Assembly: GCF_014349155.1 (NCBI RefSeq) | Contig: NZ_JACSIT010000038.1 | Span: 1-32,158, forward strand | Origin: Neolewinella lacunae | GTDB taxonomy: Bacteria; Bacteroidota; Bacteroidia; Chitinophagales; Saprospiraceae | Reading direction: 5' to 3' | DNA: 32,158 bases | Shown: in pieces, positions 7,231 to 13,863 of the stretch | Layout of the letters: every line of letters begins with the position of its first letter | Numbering within the stretch: position 1 is the first letter of the stretch | Notes under the pieces: model-generated | Databases searched by the model: none | What the model was told of the DNA's origin: nothing | The model's input: the letters and a program-made list of their open reading frames with translations, nothing else | Position numbers and translations under genes: made by a program

Positions 7231-7869
7231 TTAGACTTCTTCGAAGAGACCGTGGAGTTTGGCCTGGACTTTCTCGACCACCTTGCCGAGGTCTTCGGCC
7301 TTGTTGGCAAAGTCGATGGTGTCTACGTCAATGATGAGGATATTGCCGTCGCGGTAGGTCGAAATCCAGTCTTCGTAGCGGCGGTTGAGCTTCTTGAGGT
7401 AATCCAACGACATGCTGCCTTCGTAGTCCCGCCCCCGGCTTTCGATGTGGGCCACCAGGGTGCCGATGCCCGCGCGCAGGTAGATCAGCAGATCGGGTGG
7501 GGAGATGCGCTTGGTCATGGTTTCGAACAGCTTGGTGTAGTTGTCGAAGTCCCGTTGCGTCATCAGCCCCATGTCGTGGAGGTTGGGCGCGAAGATGTGG
7601 GCGTCTTCGTAGATGGTGCGGTCTTGGATAACGGTCCGTTCGCCTTCCTGGATGCGGAGGATCTGGGCGTAGCGGTTGTGCAGGAAGTAGACCTGGAGGT
7701 TGAAGCTCCAGCGCTGCATGTCGTTGTAGAAGTCGCTGAGGTAGGGGTTGTCGTCGGCGCTTTCGTAGTGAACATCCCAGCCGAAGTGCTGCCCCAGGCG
7801 CGTGCAAAGCGTGGTTTTACCGGCACCGATGTTGCCAGCGATGGCGACGTGTTTGATCTGTTTGGACAT
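7231..7869 (-). CDS. Deoxynucleoside kinase (dAK/dGK type)
   Basis: Phosphorylates deoxynucleosides with ATP in nucleotide salvage, in the cytoplasm. The 212-aa protein has the P-loop GNIGAGKT (12-19), a VIQDRTIYEDAHIF motif corresponding to the DRS/ED motif of the family, and the arginine-rich lid-like segment RGRDYEGSMSLDYLKKLNRRYE. I chose the ATG at MSKQIKHVAIAGN; a TAACTTTA promoter box ends five bases upstream. It is probably the first gene of a kinase-pxpA-GT2 transcript. The exact nucleoside preference is not visible. Confidence 0.9.
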   Translation of the reverse strand: MSKQIKHVAIAGNIGAGKTTLCTRLGQHFGWDVHYESADDNPYLSDFYNDMQRWSFNLQVYFLHNRYAQILRIQEGERTVIQDRTIYEDAHIFAPNLHDMGLMTQRDFDNYTKLFETMTKRISPPDLLIYLRAGIGTLVAHIESRGRDYEGSMSLDYLKKLNRRYEDWISTYRDGNILIIDVDTIDFANKAEDLGKVVEKVQAKLHGLFEEV

Positions 7870-7874
7870 GCGGG

Positions 7875-7882
7875 TAAAGTTA
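7875..7882 (-). promoter_or_regulatory. -7 box TAACTTTA of the kinase-pxpA-GT2 operon
   Basis: TAACTTTA on the minus strand lies five bases before the kinase ATG, so the mRNA leader would be very short. Confidence 0.4.
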
Positions 7883-7971
7883 TGCTCTCCGCCGGTTGCT
7901 TGGGTGCTTTTTGTTGGTCTTTTTGCTATTGGGCCGTCGTCAGCTTCCCCCAGCGACCCCATGAACCGGCG

Positions 7972-8748
7972 CTACCCATCCGCCCGGCAACGCGTACCCC
8001 GCCCCGCCCGGTGCGCAGCCAGATCGCCGATGATGACTTCGCTGACGCCAGCGGCAACGGCGGCGAAGGCATTGTCCAGCTTGGGGATCATCCCGCCGCC
8101 GATGCTGCCGTCGGCCAGGGCGTCGGCGTAAAGCGAGGGGTTCAACTCGGGGATGACGGAAGCCGGGTCGTGGAGGTCGCGCAAGACCCCCGGCAATTCA
8201 AAACAGTAGCGCAGCGATACCTGGTAGCCGTGGGTGGCCAGCGCGGTAGCCGTAGCCTTGGCAATGGTATCGGCGTTGGTGTTGAGCAATTGCCCGCGTT
8301 GGTCGTGGGTAATGGGGCAAAGGACGGGCCGCAGCCCCAGGTCCAGCAATCCCGCCAACAAAACGGCATTGACCGCCTGCACATCCCCCGCAAAACCGTA
8401 ATCGATCGTTTTTACCGGTCTTTTGGTGGCCAGTACGCTGTTGCCGTCGGCCCCACTCAGGCCGATGGCGTTGCAGCCCCGCCGTTGGAGCTGGGCGACG
8501 AGGTCTTTGTTCAGCAGGCCGGCGTAGACCATAGTGACGATCTCCAGGGTAGCGGCGTCGGTAATGCGCCGTCCGTCGATCATCACTGGTTCGTGGCCCA
8601 GCTCACGCAAGACCTGGCTGGCTTTCTTGCCGCCGCCGTGGACGAGTACCGCCGCGCCGGGCAGCGCGGCAAAATAATCGAGGGCATCGTGCAGGGCAGC
8701 GGGCTGGTCTAAGACGTTGCCGCCGATTTTTAGGATGGTCAGTTGCAT
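7972..8748 (-). CDS. argB: Acetylglutamate kinase
   Basis: Second step of arginine synthesis: phosphorylation of N-acetyl-glutamate (some Bacteroidota use N-succinyl intermediates) with ATP. Amino acid kinase fold of 258 aa: LKIGGN (6-11), VHGGGKKAS (36-44), GRRITD, GLSGADG, a PITHDQRGQLLNTNADTIA stretch and GGGMIPKLDNA near the C-terminus. These are the substrate and ATP sites of the family. Start at ATG 8748; an in-frame GTG two codons upstream is less likely. No other arg gene is next to it, so it is separated from the rest of the pathway or sits at the end of a cluster outside the window. It has its own transcript; the kinase gene after it has a separate promoter box. Confidence 0.93.
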   Translation of the reverse strand: MQLTILKIGGNVLDQPAALHDALDYFAALPGAAVLVHGGGKKASQVLRELGHEPVMIDGRRITDAATLEIVTMVYAGLLNKDLVAQLQRRGCNAIGLSGADGNSVLATKRPVKTIDYGFAGDVQAVNAVLLAGLLDLGLRPVLCPITHDQRGQLLNTNADTIAKATATALATHGYQVSLRYCFELPGVLRDLHDPASVIPELNPSLYADALADGSIGGGMIPKLDNAFAAVAAGVSEVIIGDLAAHRAGRGTRCRADG

Positions 8749-8954
8749 GGGCACGAAATTGGACTGGGCGGGGGAAAGATGGCGTTAATCTCTTCCGCTT
8801 TTACAGGTTCATTTATAGTCCACCGCCCGCCATAACGAGGCTGGGTGGAAGGAGAGGGAAGTGCGGGAGAATGGGAAATAGTCAAGTATTTACCGAGGGT
8901 GGTCTGTGTTATGCCTACCGCAGGCGTATGGTGTTTGGAGAATTGTGGTGTCTG

Positions 8955-9236
8955 CTAGAGGTTCTCAATTTCTTCTGTAGATAATCCGGTGTATTGAGCG
9001 ATTTTTTCATTGGGGACACCATCTGCTTTCATTCCTTTGGCAATTTCTGTCTTGCTCTCGATTTTTCCTTTCACCTCGCCCTCCTCAAATGCTGTATCTA
9101 CTACATTTTTGAGGTCTCGATAATACTTCAAGCTATCCTCGTAAAGTTCCCGCTCTTTTTCATTTACCTCCTCTCCAAACAACTTTTTAAACCCAAAGTC
9201 AGTCAGGGGATTAATGTATTTATCTGATAATGCCAT
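8955..9236 (-). pseudogene. Rpn/PD-(D/E)XK transposase-nuclease remnant with internal deletion
   Basis: The 93-aa frame begins like Rpn-family (recombination-promoting nuclease/putative transposase) proteins, with INPLTDFGFKKLFGEE, and then jumps directly to the C-terminal part, ELYEDSLKYYRDLKNVVDTAFEEGEVKGKIE. Full-length relatives are about 290 aa. The middle, with the PD-(D/E)XK catalytic core, is missing, and the junction lies near VNEKE (residues 24-29). The frame is kept and the promoter box (9256-9263) is intact, so a small protein may still be made, but it cannot have nuclease activity. Its AT-richer codon use differs from the GC-rich neighbours, suggesting horizontal origin. Confidence 0.8.
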
Positions 9237-9255
9237 AATCCTTTATTTTACCCTA

Positions 9256-9263
9256 CGAAGATA
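9256..9263 (-). promoter_or_regulatory. -7 box TATCTTCG of the Rpn remnant
   Basis: TATCTTCG on the minus strand, 19 bases before the ATG at 9236; it matches the boxes of the neighbouring intact genes. Confidence 0.4.
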
Positions 9264-9368
9264 CGGCTGCGGGGGATAGGGAGCAATTTTTAGTAGGGTT
9301 TTGATTGCCACCTACCCTGGGCAAATTCCAAGGCAATCCATGGTCTAAAACGCCCAAGGGTCTTGCCA

Positions 9369-10370
9369 CTAGTAAACAGGCTCCACCGTAAGTCCGGCGG
9401 AGCGCAACAGGGCAATCACGCCACGGTCGCCGCCCAGGTGCCCTGCTCCCACCGCATAAAACCCTGCACCTGCGTTGAGCGCCCCCATGTTTTGCTGGAT
9501 GATGGGCACCCAATTGGCGTTGCGTTTGGTGAGCAGCAGCTCTTCGAAACGGGCGACGCCCGCGCTTTCCTCGGTGATGGTGCTGGCCAGTTCGGCGACG
9601 GCCTGGCGGCGGTAAATGGCCACGAGCCGCTCCATTTCGGAGGGCAAATCGCCGGTCTCGCTGCCCTGGTCGGCCACCACCGCTTCGTAGAGCATGGTGG
9701 CCTGGGCGCGGTAGGGGATGGAGTCAAAAAGGCCCAGCTGGAACTCCATTGTTTCCAGTCCGCCGATGCTTTTGCCGCCCGCTTCGGCCAGTTCGGTGAG
9801 TTCCATTTCGTAGCTTTTCATGCCCCCTGCCGTCATGCCCTCGCCCCCCTGCATGGCTTCGAGGTCCTGGCCGACCATTGCGGAGAGGAAAAGGGGCTTC
9901 ATGCGCTTGAAAATGAAAAAAGGCAGGCCCGATTCGGTGAAATAATTTTCGACGGTGGCGTAGGCTTCCGGTTCGAGCAGGTCCTCCAGGCTGGTGTCTC
10001 CCCGCATGTTGATGCGGGTGAGCAGGCCCATGATTTTGGCGGGATTCTGCATGTCGCGGGGGTCGATCTCAAAAAATACCGCTTCGCTGTCGTTGATGGC
10101 CTTGACGACGCGGCCGGGCAGGAAGTAGTCTTTTTCGGGGATCAGGTGAATGGTGCCGAAGAGGTAGCTGGGCTGGGCCACGCCGGGCATTTCGATGCGC
10201 CACAGCAGGCTCGTATCGTTGGCCGTGGGGCCCAGGCCGGGGCGGAAGGGGGCTGGCGTAGGCTGGGCCTTGGCCACGGGGGTGGGGGAGGGCACGCTGG
10301 CCACGGCCGCCGTTTGGCGGTTACAGGCGGCCAGCAGGCAGCCGCAGAAAAAGAGAAGGAGCAGACGCAT
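9369..10370 (-). CDS. TraB/GumN family lipoprotein
   Basis: A 333-aa TraB/GumN-type protein, probably anchored in the envelope. The N-terminus is a lipoprotein signal with lipobox L-A-A-C ending at Cys16. A Pro/Ala-rich spacer follows (about 24-45), then the family domain with YLFGTIHLIP (69-78) and a C-terminal GAGHLGGDRGVIALLRSAG. Conserved GTIH and GAGH histidines suggest a metal-dependent activity of the kind proposed for TIKI/TraB metalloproteases, but the bacterial role is unknown. Start at ATG 10370, just before MRLLLLFF; a TACCTTTG box lies 25 bases upstream. It is a single gene, divergent from the DoxX-like gene. Confidence 0.88.
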   Translation of the reverse strand: MRLLLLFFCGCLLAACNRQTAAVASVPSPTPVAKAQPTPAPFRPGLGPTANDTSLLWRIEMPGVAQPSYLFGTIHLIPEKDYFLPGRVVKAINDSEAVFFEIDPRDMQNPAKIMGLLTRINMRGDTSLEDLLEPEAYATVENYFTESGLPFFIFKRMKPLFLSAMVGQDLEAMQGGEGMTAGGMKSYEMELTELAEAGGKSIGGLETMEFQLGLFDSIPYRAQATMLYEAVVADQGSETGDLPSEMERLVAIYRRQAVAELASTITEESAGVARFEELLLTKRNANWVPIIQQNMGALNAGAGFYAVGAGHLGGDRGVIALLRSAGLTVEPVY

Positions 10371-10395
10371 CACTAGGCACGGTTTTGGGGTCGCC

Positions 10396-10403
10396 CAAAG
10401 GTA
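10396..10403 (-). promoter_or_regulatory. -7 box TACCTTTG of the TraB/GumN gene
   Basis: TACCTTTG on the minus strand is a full match to TAnnTTTG and lies 25 bases before the ATG at 10370. Confidence 0.5.
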
Positions 10404-10508
10404 AGCGATTGTTGGCTTTGGAAGGCCCATCGCCCGGACCCAATGCCCCGTCTTGTCTTGCAGCACGCCGCCGGGCTACCCCGGGCACCCCGGCAAATCC
10501 CCCGGCCG

Positions 10509-10516
10509 TATCTTCG
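10509..10516 (+). promoter_or_regulatory. -7 box TATCTTCG of the first DoxX-like gene
   Basis: TATCTTCG is followed by four bases and then ATG at 10521, the same layout as the helicase and pyrR genes; it suggests a leaderless mRNA. Confidence 0.5.
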
Positions 10517-10520
10517 CGGC

Positions 10521-10937
10521 ATGAAAGACATTTTTGACTTGGTGGGGCGCATTTTGCTCTCGTTCATCTTCTTTTTTGAAGCGTACGACTACTTCGCCTA
10601 CGAACGGTTGAACAAGGAGGCCATGACCATTTATGGCCTTACCTGGAACCAGGATTTTTTCCTCTACGGAGCCATTCTCTTGCTCCTTTTCGGGGCGCTA
10701 ACCATTCTTTTTGGCTACCGCATGCGCCTCGGTGCAGTGCTGCTGCTGATCTACTGGATCCCGCTCACCTTCATCGTCCACGACTTCTGGGCTGAGGAGC
10801 CGAGCTCTAATGCGTACCGCCTGCAGAGCATCTTTTTCATGAAAAACATCGCCATCATGGGAGGTTTACTCATTGCCGCGACCCACATTTCGGGGAAGTA
10901 CCGTTTGCGCCGGCTCTTTGCTACTACTAATGTGTGA
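10521..10937 (+). CDS. DoxX-like four-helix membrane protein
   Basis: Small inner-membrane protein, 138 aa, with about four hydrophobic helices: residues 3-22, 45-64, 68-85 and 108-124. The arrangement (LVGRILLSFIFFFEAYDYF, then LLLLFGALTILFGYRMRLGAVLLLIYWIPLTFIVHDFW) is that of the DoxX/YphA family, whose members are linked to redox or quinone-related functions but whose exact role is often unknown. The ATG at 10521 lies just after the promoter box; the frame extension upstream crosses that box. There is no operon partner; the stop is followed by repeat DNA. Confidence 0.8.
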   Translation: MKDIFDLVGRILLSFIFFFEAYDYFAYERLNKEAMTIYGLTWNQDFFLYGAILLLLFGALTILFGYRMRLGAVLLLIYWIPLTFIVHDFWAEEPSSNAYRLQSIFFMKNIAIMGGLLIAATHISGKYRLRRLFATTNV

Positions 10938-10942
10938 ATGGG

Positions 10943-11006
10943 TGACCGCCGTAGGCAGCAGCGCTAGCTAATGGCTACCGCAAGGAATAGGCGCGGTCGC
11001 AGGTGC
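10943..11006 (+). repeat. 31-bp repeat (copy 1) joined to an 18-bp core repeat copy
   Basis: 10943-10973 is the 31-bp repeat that begins TGACCGCCGTAGGCAGCAGC and ends GCTAGCTAATG. It is followed by gctaccgc and then GGCGCGGTCGCAGGTGC (10990-11006) with a tail gaagggattaaggagcaa. The same core and tail occur at 13316. The 31-bp copy is the reverse complement, with one or two differences, of copies at 11234 and 11275. Confidence 0.85.
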
Positions 11007-11090
11007 AAGGGAAGGGATTAAGGAGCAACGGTGGCCTATATTTATGGCGGTGTTATCTACGACGTTTATGCAGTAGCGCCCCGGCAATCC

Positions 11091-11173
11091 CGTGCGGCAG
11101 CTCATGTTTCGTGCGGCAGCTCATTAGCAGGGCTGTCTGGTGCGGCAGCTCATGTTTCGTGCGGCAGCTCATT
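11091..11173 (+). repeat. GTGCGGCAGCTCATG repeats, four copies
   Basis: The unit gtgcggcagctcatgtttc and variants occur four times, in two pairs, in this stretch. It is the same unit as the 19-bp tandem repeat at 13589-13757 upstream of ahcY. Confidence 0.8.
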
Positions 11174-11320
11174 CACGCATTCGCTCATTCACGCATTCGC
11201 TCATTCACGCATTCGCTTATTCACGCATTCGCTCATTAGCTAGCGCTGCTGCCTCCGGCGGTCACGCATTCGCTCATTAGCTAGCGCTGCTGCTTCCGGC
11301 GGTCACGCATTCGCTCATTG
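11171..11320 (+). repeat. 8-bp tandem repeats (ATTCACGC/ATTCGCTC) with two 31-bp repeat copies
   Basis: Eight 8-base units alternate ATTCACGC and ATTCGCTC at 11171-11234. Two copies of the 31-bp repeat follow at 11234-11264 and 11275-11305, inverted relative to 10943, separated and followed by more ATTCGCTC units. Together with 10943-11173 this fills most of the 500-base gap before the histidine kinase; no gene is seen in it. Confidence 0.85.
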
Positions 11321-11383
11321 GCCCCCCAACCACCCCAACTGGCCACTCACCGAAAGAGCGCCCGACGGATTGGGGAGATTGAC

Positions 11384-11391
11384 TACTTTGT
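11384..11391 (+). promoter_or_regulatory. -7 box TACTTTGT of the LytS/LytTR operon
   Basis: TACTTTGT lies 47 bases before the kinase ATG at 11439 and matches TAnnTTTG. It excludes the farther upstream in-frame ATG at 11370 as a start. Confidence 0.45.
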
Positions 11392-11438
11392 GCCTCCGCA
11401 CTTCTGGCTTTCTCCACCCTCCGCAAACCTGCCGGCCA

Positions 11439-12569
11439 ATGACGCATTCACCCCGGAGCGCAACCCTGCGGGAATGGCTTTTGCTCTTCCTGCTCTACCT
11501 GGGCTTTGCCGGGTTCTACATGTTTTCGCTCTACCTATCGTTTACCTCCCAGTACGCGGATGCCAGACCGAGCTGGGGGATCATTTACCTGGATTACCCC
11601 CTCAAGGCGCTCTTTACCGTCCCCGTCTGCTACCTCACTTTCCGGGTGTTTGGCCACTGGCGGCTGGATACGAAGTTGCTCCTGAACCTGGTGCTGATGC
11701 CCTTCTGGATCAAAGGCTGGCAACTGACTTACTACTGGATCATTGACAACTGGACCGAGAAGAACCACCTCTCGGGTTCGGGGGAGTGGTGGGACGTTTA
11801 CATCCCCGGACTATTCTACACGCTGCAATTCGGTATTTTCCACGCCTGGCACTACTACCACAACTTTACCCGCACGGAAATGGCCAGGGTTGAAAACGCC
11901 CAGCTGGCCCTGCAAAGCGAGCTCAATGCCCTCAAGGCCCAGCTCAATCCCCATTTTCTCTACAATTCCCTGAACGCCATCAGCGCCAGCACCGGACCCG
12001 GGCAGGAGGACACCCGCCGGATGATTGCCCAGCTCAGCGACCTGTTTCGCTACCAGCTGGTGGCCAACCGTCGGGAATACGTTGCCCTGGGCGAAGAGCT
12101 GGATTTTGTCAGTGATTACCTCCGTCTGGAGCAGGCCCGCTTCGGGGAACGCATCACTTTCAGCATTCTTGTTGCGCCCGACGATCCCCTGCGCCAGGCC
12201 CTCGTGCCCCCCCTCTTGTTGCAGCCGCTGGTAGAAAATGCGGTGCGCCACGGCATCGCCCCCAGCATCATTGGTGGAGAGGTGGTCATCGCCGCCAGCG
12301 CCAGCGGGGAGGCCCTGACCTTGAGCGTTTTCAATACCGGCAAACCCTGCGATGTGGCGAAGACCGAACACAGCGCCGGTTATGGCCTGGCCAATACCCG
12401 CCGCCGCCTGGCCCTGCTCTACGGCTCCAGCCTCTCCATCTACTCCGACTCCGCCGGCACCCACTGTGTTTTTACCATCCCCCTGCGCTATGCCCCAGAC
12501 CGTATTATTGATCGACGACGAAGCCCCGGCCCGGAAACTGCTCCGGGAGTACTTGCAAGCGTATCCTGA
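11439..12569 (+). CDS. LytS-type sensor histidine kinase
   Basis: Membrane sensor kinase, 376 aa. Four hydrophobic segments (about 12-34, 54-71, 80-101, 121-140) form the sensor part. A short coiled stretch then leads to the His_kinase domain with LNPHFLYNSLNAISA (H172 phosphoacceptor), N-box LVENAVRHG (N267) and G-box SAGYGLANTRRRL (312-324). It should phosphorylate the LytTR regulator encoded directly after it. The catalytic fold ends near TIPLR (350); the last 26 residues are an Arg/Pro-rich tail that only arises because the frame continues 80 bases into the regulator gene. Start ATG 11439 follows the promoter box. The signal sensed is unknown. Confidence 0.9.
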   Translation: MTHSPRSATLREWLLLFLLYLGFAGFYMFSLYLSFTSQYADARPSWGIIYLDYPLKALFTVPVCYLTFRVFGHWRLDTKLLLNLVLMPFWIKGWQLTYYWIIDNWTEKNHLSGSGEWWDVYIPGLFYTLQFGIFHAWHYYHNFTRTEMARVENAQLALQSELNALKAQLNPHFLYNSLNAISASTGPGQEDTRRMIAQLSDLFRYQLVANRREYVALGEELDFVSDYLRLEQARFGERITFSILVAPDDPLRQALVPPLLLQPLVENAVRHGIAPSIIGGEVVIAASASGEALTLSVFNTGKPCDVAKTEHSAGYGLANTRRRLALLYGSSLSIYSDSAGTHCVFTIPLRYAPDRIIDRRRSPGPETAPGVLASVS

Positions 12570-13233
12570 CCTGAAGATTGTTGACGAAGCCACCAACGGC
12601 GTGGAGGCGCTGGCGCGCATCCGGGCTTACCGCCCTGACCTGGTTTTTCTGGACGTCCAGATGCCAGGCATGAGCGGCCTGGAAGTGCTGGCCAGTTTGG
12701 AGGAACTGCCGCTGGTGGTGTTCAGTACGGCTTACGATCGCTATGCGCTGGAGGCCTTCGAGCTCCACGCCGTCGATTACCTGCTCAAGCCTTACACGGC
12801 CGAGCGTTTTCAGCAAGCCATCGCCCGCGTCCGGGAGCGCATCGATAGCCGGCAGCCCAACGTCGCGCGGCTGGTGCAGCAACTGCGCGAAGAAGCTTCC
12901 CCCACCCGCTATCCCGATCGCATTCTCGTGGAGCGGGGCGGCAAGTACGTCGCCCTGCCCGTTGCCGACCTGCTGTACGTCCGCGCGGAAGGCGATTACT
13001 CCGCCCTGGTCACCAGCGAGCGCTCCTACCTGAGCGCCTACGGATTGGGGGAGACGGAAAGCCGGCTGGATCCGGAAAAGTTCCTGCGCATCCACCGCTC
13101 CACGATCATCAACCGCTCGGCCATCCGCGAGATTTACCGCGAAGGCCACGGCTACGATGTGGTACTTACCAATGGGGAGATCGTCCGGGCCAGCCGGGGC
13201 TACGCAGCGGTGGTGAAGGGGCTGTTGTTTTGA
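12490..13233 (+). CDS. LytTR-family response regulator
   Basis: DNA-binding response regulator, 247 aa, partner of the preceding kinase. Receiver domain: IDDE (8-11), phosphoacceptor D55 in LVFLDVQMPG, T80 in FSTAYD, K100 in LLKPY. The LytTR domain (about 143-245) shows RILVERGGKYVALPVADLLYVRAEGDYSALVT and RIHRSTIINRSAIREIY. The ATG (MPQTVLLIDD) lies inside the kinase gene, overlapping its end by 80 bases in the +1 frame; most such pairs overlap by only a few bases. Its target genes are unknown; LytTR regulators usually bind direct repeats. Confidence 0.92.
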   Translation: MPQTVLLIDDEAPARKLLREYLQAYPDLKIVDEATNGVEALARIRAYRPDLVFLDVQMPGMSGLEVLASLEELPLVVFSTAYDRYALEAFELHAVDYLLKPYTAERFQQAIARVRERIDSRQPNVARLVQQLREEASPTRYPDRILVERGGKYVALPVADLLYVRAEGDYSALVTSERSYLSAYGLGETESRLDPEKFLRIHRSTIINRSAIREIYREGHGYDVVLTNGEIVRASRGYAAVVKGLLF

Positions 13234-13255
13234 GGGGGGGCGGCCGGAGGGGCGG

Positions 13256-13287
13256 AATAAATGAATAAATGAATAAATGAATAATTG
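13256..13287 (+). repeat. 8-bp tandem repeat AATAAATG, four units
   Basis: Three AATAAATG units and one AATAATTG directly after the regulator gene. It has the same AATnnnTG pattern and period as the repeats at 29375. Confidence 0.85.
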
Positions 13288-13315
13288 AAGAATTCAATAA
13301 GCTACCGCGAGGGAT

Positions 13316-13358
13316 GGGCGCGGCCGCAGGTGCAGGGGAAGGGATTAAGGAGCAAGGA
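13316..13358 (+). repeat. 18-bp core repeat GGGCGCGGCCGCAGGTGC with tail
   Basis: 13316-13333 is the core, preceded by gctaccgcgaggga and followed by gaagggattaaggagcaagg, matching the copy at 10990. There is no C/G hairpin in this copy. Confidence 0.85.
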
Positions 13359-13588
13359 TAGAAAGGTACCGCAGAGGGAGTCGCGGCAACTGAGACGGTC
13401 AATTAGCCTGGCTTTCTACTGTCCAACGAGTGGTCATGCATTTATGGCCCGGGATGCCTTGAGGACGCTGTTCATCTGAGTGTGTCAGGTTTTGCCCAGA
13501 CCAGGAGGGGCGCCCAGTGTAGCGAGAGGATTTTATCTCTTCGTCTTCATTTGTAAATTGGGGACACACTTAGATGAACAGTCTCATC

Positions 13589-13786
13589 TCGTGCGGTAGC
13601 CCATGTCACCTTAGGTAGCCCACGCAACGTGCGGCAGCTCATGTCTCGCGCGGTAGCCCATGTCTCGTGCGGCAGCTCATGTCTCGTGCGGCAGCTCATG
13701 TCTCGTGCGGCAGCCCATGTCTCGTGCGGTAGCTCATGTCTCGTGCGGTAGCCCATTCACGCATTCACTCATTCGCTCATTCACGC
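13589..13786 (+). repeat. 19-bp tandem repeat array (about nine units) plus four 8-bp units
   Basis: Units of the form TCGTGCGG(T/C)AGC(C/T)CATGTC repeat with a 19-base period from 13589 to 13757; the second unit is degenerate. Four 8-base units (ATTCACGC, ATTCACTC, ATTCGCTC, ATTCACGC) follow at 13755-13786. The block ends about 48 bases before the ahcY promoter box. The 630-base gap between the regulator gene and ahcY holds this block, two smaller repeats and no convincing gene; 13359-13588 shows nothing I can name. Confidence 0.9.
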
Positions 13787-13833
13787 ATCGGCTCCAAGGC
13801 AAAATACCCCGCCCTCGTCTGAACCCTTATCCT

Positions 13834-13841
13834 TACCTTTG
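13834..13841 (+). promoter_or_regulatory. -7 box TACCTTTG of ahcY
   Basis: Full match to TAnnTTTG, 22 bases before the ATG at 13864. Confidence 0.55.
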
Positions 13842-13863
13842 CACCCGCAAAAACCAAAAAGAC

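Noticed and set aside
6492..7310. Longer N-terminus for PxpA (start near 7310)
   Set aside because: The extra residues come from reading the kinase gene in another frame; MDLNADLGES is the family start.
13547..13756. 69-aa frame with repeating peptide [10 protein letters not shown]
   Set aside because: It arises because the 19-bp tandem repeat has no stop codon in this frame; there is no promoter box or homology, so it is not treated as a gene.
13589..13757. Possible CRISPR array
   Set aside because: The 19-bp units are directly adjacent with no unique spacers, and no cas genes are present.
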